Shown here one piece after another: positions 20,096 to 29,845 of a DNA stretch of 64,000 bases. The stretch is from NCBI RefSeq assembly GCF_017114995.1, contig NZ_JABXKL010000009.1:26533-90532 (forward strand), written 5' to 3'. This DNA comes from Nostoc sp. NMS9 (GTDB lineage Bacteria > Cyanobacteriota > Cyanobacteriia > Cyanobacteriales > Nostocaceae). Numbering within the stretch: the first letter of the stretch is position 1; each line of letters begins with the position of its first letter. The notes beneath the pieces are model-generated. The model saw nothing but the letters and a program-made list of their open reading frames with translations, made no database searches and was not told the DNA's origin. Both the position numbers and the translations under genes were made by a program.

Positions 20096-21814
20096 ATGCC
20101 AACTCAAAAGCCAACCCCTATCTACAGCAGTTCAGAAAGCAAAAAAGTGTCAGCCGAAGAGCCATCGACAGACGAACTCCCAACTATAGAATTTCCTTCA
20201 CGAGGGAAACTCAAAGCTAGTTCTTGGCGTATCCATCAAAAAATTGGCTATGGGTACTTTGTAGCTATTGGAATTGGCTTTTTTGGCTCACTGACTGGGT
20301 TGGTGATTGCTAATTACTACCGGGGAAGGGAAGTTAGACAATTCAATCAAGCTTATGAACAAGGACAACTACTGAGTAATTATAAAGATGCAGTAGTAGG
20401 GGCGCAATTACATAGTTCTAACCTAGTTGCTGTATTAGAAAATTCACAACAACTGCAAAGCAAAAAAGCTGATTTTCTGAAGAATGTTGAAAAAGCCAAG
20501 CAACTAGAGTCAAAAATTGGCGGATTTCTCGATACTAAACCTAAAAGACTAGCAGCAACAAGTTCGACTTTACAGACGTTATTGCTGGATTATAAGACTA
20601 ATTTAAAAGCCTACGTTGACCAAATCGAGGTCGTCTTACAGAAAATTGACTCCCCAAAAGTACAGCCTCAGAAGATTTCCTCTGCCCGATCGCAGTTATT
20701 AACAATAATGCGTGGTGAAACAGCCATGCGGCTAGACCAGCTTTCTCAAAACTTGACTAACATTCTGCAAACTGCTGAAGATCAAGAGCAAGAAAGGCAA
20801 AAAGCCGTTGAGCAGGCGAGAATAGTTGAGCGATTTATCGTGATTGTGAGTATGCTAGTTTCGGTAGTGATCGCAGCTATTGTAGCTTGGCGTACCAGTC
20901 GAGCGATCGCTGAACCAGTTATCACTGTAACCCAAGTAGCTGAACAAGTTGCAAGGAAACATAATTTCGATTTGAGAGCGCCCGTCACCACTGAAGATGA
21001 AATTGGCTTACTCGCCAAATCTCTAAATCGTCTGATTGAGCGCGTATCTGAGCGAACAAAAGAACTACAACAAGCTAAAGAATTAGCCGAAGCTGCTAGC
21101 AAAGCAAAAAGCGTATTTTTGGCCAATGTCAGCCACGAATTACGCACACCATTAAATGCTGTCATTGGCTTAAGCCAACTACTAGAAGACGACGCTACCG
21201 ATCTTGGTTTATCGGCAGATTTTATCACAGATTTAGAAACAATTAACGCTGCTGGTAAGCATCTACTGCACTTGATTAACGAAATCCTCGACTTGTCAAA
21301 AATTGAAGCGGGGAAAATGACCCTGTATCCTGAGACATTCGAGATTGCAACGCTGATTCATAACGTTGTCCTCACAGTCAAACCAGCTATAGAAAAAAAT
21401 GCCAATGTTTTAGAAGTAGATTTTGATGAGCAACTTGGCACCATGTACGCCGATCAAACTAGGATGCGGCAGGTTTTGTTAAACTTACTCAGCAACGCCA
21501 GTAAATTTACTACAAACGGCAAGGTGACGCTGACAGTCTACAGAGAAAAGGATGAATTTCGACTGGAGGCTCCTTTGGGCAGCATTATTTTCACCGTTAC
21601 CGACACAGGTATCGGTATGTCTAACCATCAACAGCAGCAGTTATTTCAACCTTTTACACAAGGTGATACCTCAACTACGAAAAAGTATGGAGGTACGGGA
21701 CTGGGGTTGGCAATTAGCCGCCACTTTTGCCAGATGATGGGTGGTGAAATTATTGTCAAAAGTCAGCCAGGAATTGGTTCTACTTTCACTATTCGTCTGC
21801 CAATGACTGTGTAG
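20096..21814 (+). CDS. Sensor histidine kinase (TM-HAMP-HisKA-HATPase)
   Basis: HAMP segment; [62 protein letters not shown]. Confidence 0.93.
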   Translation: MPTQKPTPIYSSSESKKVSAEEPSTDELPTIEFPSRGKLKASSWRIHQKIGYGYFVAIGIGFFGSLTGLVIANYYRGREVRQFNQAYEQGQLLSNYKDAVVGAQLHSSNLVAVLENSQQLQSKKADFLKNVEKAKQLESKIGGFLDTKPKRLAATSSTLQTLLLDYKTNLKAYVDQIEVVLQKIDSPKVQPQKISSARSQLLTIMRGETAMRLDQLSQNLTNILQTAEDQEQERQKAVEQARIVERFIVIVSMLVSVVIAAIVAWRTSRAIAEPVITVTQVAEQVARKHNFDLRAPVTTEDEIGLLAKSLNRLIERVSERTKELQQAKELAEAASKAKSVFLANVSHELRTPLNAVIGLSQLLEDDATDLGLSADFITDLETINAAGKHLLHLINEILDLSKIEAGKMTLYPETFEIATLIHNVVLTVKPAIEKNANVLEVDFDEQLGTMYADQTRMRQVLLNLLSNASKFTTNGKVTLTVYREKDEFRLEAPLGSIIFTVTDTGIGMSNHQQQQLFQPFTQGDTSTTKKYGGTGLGLAISRHFCQMMGGEIIVKSQPGIGSTFTIRLPMTV

Positions 21815-21816
21815 GA

Positions 21817-22488
21817 TTACAGCAATTTTCAGGTAAATAGACCACAGTGATTAAACCAACTGAAGGCATCATCTTCGGTAATGTAATTGACAGCAACAGC
21901 CATTGCTTGGTCGAGTGATTCGGTGGTGCGTGCCTCACAAGAACGGAGAAATTGCTTCAGTTTCGACCAACACAGTTCTATAGGAGATAAATCTGGAGAG
22001 TAAGGGGGCAAAAACTTGACTTTTGCACCGACGGACTCAATTGCAACCCTTACACGTTCGGCGTGATGAACTTTCAGGTTATCCATGACGACAATGGCCC
22101 CTTTCCACAACTGAGGTGCTAAGACTTGAGTGACATAAGTGAGAAATACTTCAGTATTTATACTTCCTAGCACAGTCATTGCTGCAATCAGTCCATCAAG
22201 GTTTAAAGCACCAACTAAAGAAACGTTTCCGCCCTTGCTTCCAGGTATACTACCAACCGCTCGTTCACCATCTACTGCTCTGGCGAACAACCCGCGCAGC
22301 GATTGATAAATTTAATCCCGCTTCATCGACAAATATGAGGTTTCGGACATCAATCTTATCTAAAGTTCGGCGATAATCATGCCTTAACTCTTGCACTCGC
22401 GGGGTATCTTGCTCTCTAGCATAAAGACTTTTTTTTTAGACGTAAGCGTAATTTTTCGACCGCACGATGCATTGTTGTAATACTCAGA
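21817..22488 (-). mobile_element. IS630-family insertion sequence remnant (transposase frame-disrupted, N-terminal part missing)
   Basis: ORF 21829..22290 gives VVMDNLKVHHAERVRVAIESVGAKVKFLPPYSPDLSPIELCWSKLKQFLRS. Upstream out-of-frame coding gives YAREQDTPRVQELRHDYRRTLDKIDVRNLIFVDEAGLN. Left end ttacagcaattttcaggtaaatagaccac. Confidence 0.85.
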
Positions 22489-22796
22489 TTACAGCAATTT
22501 TCATGTATTTGAACCACATCTGTCGTAAGGGCACAGCAATGCTCATTGGTGTCAACTTAACGTAAAAACCAGTCTAGACATAGCTTTGAGAGATTGTCTC
22601 GTTGTCTCGTTCCCCTGCTCCGACTGGGAATGCCGTCCTAGAGGCTCCGCCTCTAGACTTGCGGCAGAGCCGCAATGATGTGCATTTCCAGCAAGAGGCT
22701 GGAAACGAGGTTTGAAAAGGGTTTCAGCTTAAGTTGACACCAATGAGCAATGCTGTGCCCCTACCGCGTGGTCTATTTACCTGAAAATAGCTGTAA
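22489..22796. mobile_element. MITE-like non-coding element with about 70-bp imperfect terminal inverted repeats, abutting the IS630 remnant
   Basis: 22489 ttacagcaattttcatgtatttgaaccacatctgtcgtaagggcacagcaatgctcattggtgtcaacttaa matches the reverse complement of 22730-22796, ttacagctattttcaggtaaatagaccacgcggtaggggcacagcattgctcattggtgtcaacttaa. Confidence 0.75.
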
Positions 22797-22860
22797 GTCC
22801 CCTTGTCTCCTTGTCTCCTCTGCTCCCCTGCTCCCCCTGATCTAAGAATCCTCTGCCGAA

Positions 22861-23574
22861 TTAAGTGATAATAGTCACCCTACCTGTATCTAAATCGTAA
22901 CGACCCCCGACAATTTTCAATTTGCCTGACTCCACCTGCTTAGTTAAAAGCTTTGAGTGCTTCAATCGTTCAATTTGATATTGCACATTTGCCACCACAG
23001 CATTTTCAACTGCATCACCCGGCTGACCCTTGACCTTTTCCACTGCTGGCTTAATTGCCTTAACAAAAGTACTAATATCACCAAGCAACGATTCGTTTTG
23101 TACAGCGGCAGTTACAGCCCCACAACGCTCATGACCCATCACCATCAGCAGTGGAGAACCTAACAAGACAACCGCATATTCAATACTGCCAATCGCTTCA
23201 TGTGTAGCAATATTTCCGGCAATCCGAACATCAAAGATGTCCCCAATGCCTTGATCGAAAACAATTTCTGCGGGTACTCGTGAATCCGCACAACTAAGAA
23301 TAGTTGCAAATGGATGTTGAGCTTGAGCAACTTCCTGCAACCGCAGCGCAGATTGATCCGGGTATTGGGGATGATGATCAAGAAACCGCTGATTTCCCTC
23401 TATCAGCTTTTGTAAGGCTGCATCGGGACTGAGGGATTCAGGAGAAGTTGAGGGGATTTCGGCAGCTTTCGCCTGTTCAACTTGCCAGAGGAAATCGCTG
23501 GCAGATAGCATTATTCCAAATGCCCCAGTCATTCCTAACTTCAAAAAGTCACGACGTTCCATGAAATGCTTCAT
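22861..23574 (-). CDS. Beta-class carbonic anhydrase with Tat-like signal peptide
   Basis: MERRDFLKLGMTGAFGIMLSASDF (RRDFLK Tat motif); ATILSCADSRVPAEIVFDQGIGDIFDVRIAGN; VMGHERCGAVTAAV. Confidence 0.9.
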   Translation of the reverse strand: MKHFMERRDFLKLGMTGAFGIMLSASDFLWQVEQAKAAEIPSTSPESLSPDAALQKLIEGNQRFLDHHPQYPDQSALRLQEVAQAQHPFATILSCADSRVPAEIVFDQGIGDIFDVRIAGNIATHEAIGSIEYAVVLLGSPLLMVMGHERCGAVTAAVQNESLLGDISTFVKAIKPAVEKVKGQPGDAVENAVVANVQYQIERLKHSKLLTKQVESGKLKIVGGRYDLDTGRVTIIT

Positions 23575-23590
23575 TGAATTTATCACTCTC

Positions 23591-23902
23591 CTACATCGAC
23601 GCAACACATCTGACAGAGCGAATCTCCATCACATCGGAAACGTAGCAAGTACCTCCGAACTTATTAAGGAGTGGTTTGATATTTTCGACAACAGGCTTGA
23701 GTTGTTCTGGCATACAAAACGCGAGGATGTAAACATTATCAAGCATGGTCATGTCTAAATCTTCTGTCGTTCCTCGTAATCCTTTACCAGCAACATTTCG
23801 GATTATGGCATGGTTATGTACACCCGACTTGTCTAATTTATCTAAAATTTTGGCAAGCTCAAAGGAGTTGGCGATAATTTCTATCTTTTTAACTACGTGC
23901 AT
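23591..23902 (-). CDS. sbtB: P-II-like regulator of the bicarbonate transporter (SbtB)
   Basis: MHVVKKIEIIANSFELAKILDKLDKSGVHNHAIIRNVAGKGLRGTTEDLDMTMLDNVYILAFCMPEQ; directly downstream of sbtA. Confidence 0.88.
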   Translation of the reverse strand: MHVVKKIEIIANSFELAKILDKLDKSGVHNHAIIRNVAGKGLRGTTEDLDMTMLDNVYILAFCMPEQLKPVVENIKPLLNKFGGTCYVSDVMEIRSVRCVASM

Positions 23903-23906
23903 ATTC

Positions 23907-24875
23907 TTACCTCCAAAATAGGTTAATTCCGTAGAGATATAACGGAATTCCCACAATAATATTGAATGGAAATGTCACTGCTAGAGCGGTGGAAACATAG
24001 AGGCTGGGATTTGCTTCTGGTACAGTCATCCGCATCGCCGCTGGGACAGCAATGTAAGAAGCACTGGCACACAATACAGCGAATAACAGCGCATCTCCGC
24101 GAGGCATACCGATCAATTTGGCAATCACCAACCCAATGCCTGCATTGAGTATTGGAATTAGTATGGCAAATAAAATTAGGAAAACTCCGGTTTTTTGCAA
24201 GTCTTTAATTCTTCTGGCAGCGACTAGTCCCATGTCGAGTAAAAAGAAGGTGAGAACGCCATAAAACAACCCTTGAGTAAAGGGTTCTAATACGTGCCAA
24301 CCGCGTTCTCCTGTCAAGACACCTATTAATAGACTACCGACTAGGAGAAAAACTGAACTATTAAGAAATGCTTCTTGCAAAACTTCCGGCCACGAAAAGT
24401 CCCGCTTTCCATCGGCGGTGAATATATTCACCAAAATTAGACCAACTATAATCGCTGGGGATTCCATGAGCGCAAGAGCTGCCACCATGTAACCATCAAA
24501 AGTAATACCAAGCTCAGTTAAAAAAGCACTAGCCGTGATGAAAGTGACGGCACTAATAGAGCCGTAGGTTGCTGCGATCGCAGCAGCATCGTAAGTATCC
24601 AGTTTCAACCTTAAAATAAAAAAGGTGTAAATTGGAACAAGGCAAGCCATCATCATTGCTGCCACGAGTGTTAGAACTACTTCCTGAGTGATGCCACTTT
24701 TGATTAGTTCTACCCCTCCCTTAAAACCAATGGCAAACAGTAGGTACAGCGAAAAGAGTTTGGGCATTGGTGCGGGAATTTCCAGATCGGACTTGACAAA
24801 AACAGCAGTCATGCCTAAAAAGAAAAACAGGATTGGCGGATTCAAAATGTTGGATACAATTAAGCTAACATCCAT
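23907..24875 (-). CDS. sbtA: Sodium-dependent bicarbonate transporter SbtA
   Basis: Polytopic membrane protein SLIVSNILNPPILFFFLGMTAVFVKSDLEIPAPMPKLFSLYLLFAIGFKGG; ATG at 24875 preceded by AGGAGG. Confidence 0.92.
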   Translation of the reverse strand: MDVSLIVSNILNPPILFFFLGMTAVFVKSDLEIPAPMPKLFSLYLLFAIGFKGGVELIKSGITQEVVLTLVAAMMMACLVPIYTFFILRLKLDTYDAAAIAATYGSISAVTFITASAFLTELGITFDGYMVAALALMESPAIIVGLILVNIFTADGKRDFSWPEVLQEAFLNSSVFLLVGSLLIGVLTGERGWHVLEPFTQGLFYGVLTFFLLDMGLVAARRIKDLQKTGVFLILFAILIPILNAGIGLVIAKLIGMPRGDALLFAVLCASASYIAVPAAMRMTVPEANPSLYVSTALAVTFPFNIIVGIPLYLYGINLFWR

Positions 24876-25035
24876 ATCCACTCCTCCTTGTATTGGTTAA
24901 ACCTGAAATTAAAGAAATTTTTCATCTTTAAAAATTTAACGGTTGAATCATGATGTATCGTGTATTGCTACCCTATGTCAATTGGGTACTCAAGGAGTGA
25001 ATAGTCCGATTGGTGACAAGACTCTTGGTTAGGTA

Positions 25036-25130
25036 TTACAGCGTTTTTCACTTCAATAAACCACGGGCTAGGGAACATTGCGGTGTCCCTACGAAAATCC
25101 GTAGTTAAATTAACTGAAAATAGCTGTGAA
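25036..25130. mobile_element. Short MITE-like element (about 95 bp) with IS630-type ends
   Basis: Begins ttacagcgtttttcacttcaataaaccacg and ends aattaactgaaaatagctgtgaa; ends resemble those at 21817, 22489 and 22796. Confidence 0.55.
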
Positions 25131-25328
25131 GCTCTGTTAACAACAGAACAAGTGAGAGCTTGCCCAGTATTTTTATGATATTTGATTCCCCGTCGCTGAT
25201 TTTACGACAGAACGTGCAGGAATAACTCGTGGCTAACCTATCTACGTAGAAAAATTAACGTATTGTCGGGGCAATTTATGAATTGCCACCACGACACAAA
25301 TCTTGTCTAAATCCCAGTATTTTTTGAT

Positions 25329-25736
25329 TTACAACAGTTTGGTAAACCCCGCTTGCTGAAAATGACGGTCAGATGTAAAGGCTTGAGTAATCTCCTCTTG
25401 TGTCATCACCGCAAAGCTAATACAGTCAGTTAACCCCCAATCTTTATCGGGACGCTGGCTATATAACATCCAACCTTTATCCAACAATTTTTGGTCAAAA
25501 GGGATGATTTGCACACTTTTTAAAAGTCGCAAACTGTTGATGAAAGCAACTGTCTGAACACGGCTGACTGGTGTACACAGAGCATCTGCAACCTCCAATA
25601 GTACAAACTCTGTTGTCACCAAAGGTGTTTCTAAGCGCAAAAGTCTATCCATTACCTGATTTGCCTGGTGATGAAGATTATCCCTAACATTAAGAAGGGC
25701 AATCCAGGCAGCAGTGTCTACAAAAACTTTCGTCAA
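25329..25736 (-). CDS. PIN-domain ribonuclease toxin (VapC-like)
   Basis: MTKVFVDTAAWIALLNVRDNLHHQA...VTTEFVLLEVADAL...DWGLTDCISFAVM; acidic PIN residues. Confidence 0.88.
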   Translation of the reverse strand: MTKVFVDTAAWIALLNVRDNLHHQANQVMDRLLRLETPLVTTEFVLLEVADALCTPVSRVQTVAFINSLRLLKSVQIIPFDQKLLDKGWMLYSQRPDKDWGLTDCISFAVMTQEEITQAFTSDRHFQQAGFTKLL

Positions 25737-25738
25737 GG

Positions 25739-25990
25739 TTATGATTCTCGCTTTGGCATTCCATAGAGATAATGGTCATGCTGGTGTGCCAAGTCGCCAA
25801 TATCTGTATCAACTGCACAGTTTTTAATCAACTGCCTCAGTTTATCCCAATCTGAGTCTTCTGGTGTTGCTGGCCCAGGTGTAGGGTTTTCTTCGACAAA
25901 CACGATTATAACTGACTGTCCCTCATGCCCTTCAATTGGTTCGTTAGGATGAACCACACCGTTTTGGAATGTGCCTTTGACTGAGAGCAT
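25739..25990 (-). CDS. Antitoxin partner of the PIN toxin (VapB-like)
   Basis: MLSVKGTFQNGVVHPNEPIEGHEGQSVIIVFVEE; 2 bp upstream of the PIN ORF. Confidence 0.75.
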   Translation of the reverse strand: MLSVKGTFQNGVVHPNEPIEGHEGQSVIIVFVEENPTPGPATPEDSDWDKLRQLIKNCAVDTDIGDLAHQHDHYLYGMPKRES

Positions 25991-26169
25991 AGCTTTTTCT
26001 TGCTTCTACATAAATCATGATAGAGTACCATTCTGGTTAAGAATATTGCCACACAATCTTTGTTGACCAAGTTTCGTTAAGATGTTGTAACCTGGGCAAT
26101 AGCAACTCTCTATTGATGTGACGCCAGGCGTAGGCGTAGCCCGCCCTTAGACATCGCTTTTTCACATCC

Positions 26170-28494
26170 ATGACAACAACCATCGACTTTCTCAGTCACC
26201 TTAACCCCAGCCAACGCCAAGCTGTCGAACATTACTGCGGCCCGTTGCTAGTTGTTGCTGGCGCAGGTTCCGGTAAAACACGAGCGCTGACTTATCGCAT
26301 TGCAAATCTGATTCTGAAACACCGTGTTGATCCAGAAAATATTCTGGCGGTTACTTTTACCAATAAAGCTGCGCGGGAGATGAAAGACCGGATTCAACGG
26401 CTGTTTGCAGAACAACTGGCGATGAAACAACACGGACAGCGGTTGGATTTGTTGACAGAATATCAACAAACACAATTGCGATCGCAAGTTTACAAAGATA
26501 CTATCAAAGACTTATGGTGTGGCACTTTCCATAGTCTATTTTCTCGCATTCTCCGCTTTGATATTGAAAAATACGTAGACGAAAAAGGACGCCAGTGGAA
26601 TCGTAATTTCTCTATCTTTGATGAATCAGATGTAATAAGTCTAATCAAAGAAATCGTTAATAAAGAGCTAAATTTAGACGATAAGAAGTTTGACGCCCGC
26701 TCTGTTCGTTACGCTATTAGTAACGCTAAAAACCAAGGTTTATCACCCCAAGAATTTGAGCACGACCAACCAAATTATCGCGGACGAGTAATTGCCCAAG
26801 TTTACAATTTATATCAAGATAAATTAGCACAAAACAACGCTCTCGACTTTGACGATCTAATTCTTGTACCTACGAGATTATTTCAACAAAACGAGCAAGT
26901 TTTGGGTTACTGGCACCGCAAGTTTCGCCATATTCTCGTAGATGAATATCAGGATACTAACCGTACTCAGTATCAACTTATTAATTTATTAGTTACTAAT
27001 GGCGAAACCAAAAAGAGCGAATGGCAATGGGAAAATCGCTCAGTTTTTGTTGTCGGCGATGCAGATCAATCAATTTACAGCTTTCGGATGGCAGATTTCA
27101 CCATCTTGCTAGGATTTCAGGAAGACTTTGGCGATGGTTTGGTAGATGATGATACCCGAACGATGGTTAAGCTGGAAGAAAACTATCGTTCTTGTGAAAA
27201 CATTCTGCAAGCGGCTAATGAACTAATTGAAAATAACACCCAACGGATTGATAAAGTCCTGAAAGCGACGCGGGGATCGGGTGAGCAGATTACTTGTCAC
27301 AAAGCTGATGAAGAACTGGCAGAAGCGGCATTTGTAATTAATCAAATTAGCACTTTAGAACAGCAAAATCCAGAATTGAACTGGGGTAGTTTTGCCATAC
27401 TTTATCGGACAAACGCCCAATCTCGTCCTTTTGAAGAATTGCTGGTGAAATATCAAATTCCTTACACAGTTGTGGGGGGAATGAGATTTTACGATCGCAA
27501 AGAAATTAAAGATGTCGTCGCTTATTTAAGAGCGATAAATAATCCAGCTGATACAGTCAGTTTATTACGAGTTATTAATACTCCCCGGCGGGGAATTGGC
27601 AAAACCACTATTGATGCTTTGATGAACGCTTCTCAGCAATTAGGGATAACCTTGTGGGAAATACTCAGCGATGAAACATCAGTTAATACGTTAGCTGGAC
27701 GGGCAACAAAAGCTGTAAATAGCTTTGCCGCAATGATTAGCCGTTGGCAAGGACAAGTTGCTACGCTTCCCGTGACTGAGGTTTTACAAGGAATATTAGA
27801 AGACTCTGGTTACGTTCAAGACTTGATGAATCAAGGCACAGATGAAGCCACAGATCGGGTACAAAACGTCCAGGAACTTTATAACGCCGCACTGCAATTT
27901 CAAGAAGAAAACGAAGAGATTTCCTTGCGAGACTTTTTGAGTAGCGCCGCCCTCAGTTCCGATTTGGATAACTTAAAAGAAGGACAGACAGCCGTTTCTT
28001 TGATGACTTTGCACGCTTCTAAAGGGCTAGAATTTCCCGTAGTATTTTTGGTGGGATTAGAACAAGGGCTATTTCCCGGCTACCGTTCGCTAAGTGACCC
28101 GGCATCTTTGGAAGAGGAACGCCGCTTGTGTTATGTGGGGATTACTCGCGCCCAAGAAAGGTTGTATTTATCACACGCGCGGGAACGCCGTTTGTATGGT
28201 TCTCGTGAACCTGCTGTGCGATCGCAATTTCTCGACGAATTGCCAGAAGAATTACTAACTACTCAACGCCTGAGTCGTCAAAGTTATACCAAAAGTGCCT
28301 CTACTCCCAATGGAAAACAAGATACAAAGCAAAATTGGCAAGTAGGCGATCGAGTATTACATAAAACTTTTGGTCTTGGTGAAATCACTCATGTCTTCGG
28401 AACGGGTAGTAAGATGTCTGTAGCTATTAAATTTGCTAGCTTGGGGCAAAAAATTGTTGACCCCAGAGTAGCGCAGTTGCAACGAGTAGAGTAA
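26170..28494 (+). CDS. pcrA: UvrD/PcrA-type ATP-dependent DNA helicase
   Basis: LNPSQRQAVEHYCGPLLVVAGAGSGKTRALTYRIA, VDEYQDTNRTQYQL, LMTLHASKGLEFPVVFLVGLEQGLFP. Confidence 0.95.
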   Translation: MTTTIDFLSHLNPSQRQAVEHYCGPLLVVAGAGSGKTRALTYRIANLILKHRVDPENILAVTFTNKAAREMKDRIQRLFAEQLAMKQHGQRLDLLTEYQQTQLRSQVYKDTIKDLWCGTFHSLFSRILRFDIEKYVDEKGRQWNRNFSIFDESDVISLIKEIVNKELNLDDKKFDARSVRYAISNAKNQGLSPQEFEHDQPNYRGRVIAQVYNLYQDKLAQNNALDFDDLILVPTRLFQQNEQVLGYWHRKFRHILVDEYQDTNRTQYQLINLLVTNGETKKSEWQWENRSVFVVGDADQSIYSFRMADFTILLGFQEDFGDGLVDDDTRTMVKLEENYRSCENILQAANELIENNTQRIDKVLKATRGSGEQITCHKADEELAEAAFVINQISTLEQQNPELNWGSFAILYRTNAQSRPFEELLVKYQIPYTVVGGMRFYDRKEIKDVVAYLRAINNPADTVSLLRVINTPRRGIGKTTIDALMNASQQLGITLWEILSDETSVNTLAGRATKAVNSFAAMISRWQGQVATLPVTEVLQGILEDSGYVQDLMNQGTDEATDRVQNVQELYNAALQFQEENEEISLRDFLSSAALSSDLDNLKEGQTAVSLMTLHASKGLEFPVVFLVGLEQGLFPGYRSLSDPASLEEERRLCYVGITRAQERLYLSHARERRLYGSREPAVRSQFLDELPEELLTTQRLSRQSYTKSASTPNGKQDTKQNWQVGDRVLHKTFGLGEITHVFGTGSKMSVAIKFASLGQKIVDPRVAQLQRVE

Positions 28495-28848
28495 AAGGTA
28501 TATAAATGACCAGATAGACTGACTATATTTTGATGGTGCGTTGCTATAGAACAAGCTGTGTCAACTACAGAAGAAGCTTTTATAGCTCCAGAACATGCTG
28601 TAGTAACTAAAACTTGTTCATTAATAAGTTAGGAAGAAGTTTTGTTAACTAAAGCTCCTATTTTACTTATCATTGTTGGACTTTTTATAATTAATAATTA
28701 AATCTATTAAATCCAACTTTAGTTTTACTTATCTAAAAACGAGTTATTTGTAACTAAAACATCAAGATTTATAAGTTGAGCTTAGGTTGTATTAACTCTA
28801 GCTTCTTTTGAACTTATCAAAGGATGAGTTTTTGTAACTTATTGTTTT

Positions 28849-29142
28849 TCATATTTCAATTTCTTCAAAGTGTTCAACAGTGGGAAATGGCTCATAAAAA
28901 TGATGCAGCAGTTTTTTCCACTCTTGATACTCAGCAGAACTTCTAAATCCCACAGTATGAGATTCTAAACTTTCCCATCTGACAAGTAATAAATATTTTC
29001 CTTGAACTTCTACACATCTATGCAATTCATGGGATAAATATCCGTCCATTGAAGAAATAAAATTAGAAGCTTTTTTGAAAGCAACTTCAAAATCTGATTC
29101 TAGACCAGGTTTAACATGAAGAATAACTGCTTCAAGAATCAT
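28849..29142 (-). CDS. Antibiotic biosynthesis monooxygenase (ABM) domain protein
   Basis: MILEAVILHVKPGLESDFEVAFKKASNFISSMDGYLSHELHRCVEVQGKYLLLVRWESLESHTVGFR. Confidence 0.88.
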   Translation of the reverse strand: MILEAVILHVKPGLESDFEVAFKKASNFISSMDGYLSHELHRCVEVQGKYLLLVRWESLESHTVGFRSSAEYQEWKKLLHHFYEPFPTVEHFEEIEI

Positions 29143-29203
29143 ACAATTTTTCCTAAAAATTACACTGAAACTATGGTAAGGCGATGGCGCTTACTTCATT
29201 AAC

Positions 29204-29845
29204 TCAAAAATAATTTTTAAGGATATACGCAATAGCAGCACAAAACTCTTCATTTCGCCCATTATCATCTGGTTGGCAGAAAGCTTGGAGTAATCTTTGT
29301 CGGTCATCCTCTGTGAGTTCCTCAAAACCTTCCAAGATACCTTCTATGGCATCACTACGCATTTTTTTTAGCTTATCAATATTCAGGTCAAGCTTATCAA
29401 TTGTTGTGTCGGCAGCAGATTTTTTCTCTAGAACTTCTGTTGAGAGAATTTGTCCATCTTCTATATATCTAAAGAACTCAGTACAGTTTATATCTAGAGG
29501 CGAAACCATGAGGTTTTCGTCATACCATTCATCTTTCTTGCTTCCACAGTGCAGAGGTTCTTTACGTTCTCTTTCTCTTTAGCATGAAGCTAACAGATTT
29601 GTATATTCGAGTGCTAAGTTATAATGAGTTTTTCTAGGCTTTAGATGTTCAATATGGCTAATATCCTTGGTAATACGCCTTCCACAATAGCAACATATAA
29701 AACCTTGCTCTTGCAATAAAGAATCATGTACATCAGTTTTTTGTGGTTTGCTGAAGTTTTCCCAACTTGGTTGCCAATCCTCATTTGCTAGATTTTTCCA
29801 AACGGTAAAACTTTCTGGTTCCTCACTTTTTTTGATATATTTCAC
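29204..29845 (-). pseudogene. HNH endonuclease (TIGR02646/PtuB-like), interrupted by one in-frame TAA at codon 89
   Basis: Single frame from 29845 to 29204: ...QEQGFICCYCGRRITKDISHIEHLKPRKTHYNLALEYTNLLASC*REREERKEPLHCGSKKDEWYDENLMVSPLDINCTEFFRY-type reading (actual: RERERKEPLHCGSKKDEWYDENL...). 29845-29509 is a multiple of 3. Confidence 0.8.

Noticed and set aside
21829-22290. Intact standalone transposase gene
   Set aside because: Only the DDE C-terminal half is open; the upstream half is out of frame and the N-terminus is missing, so it is called a remnant.
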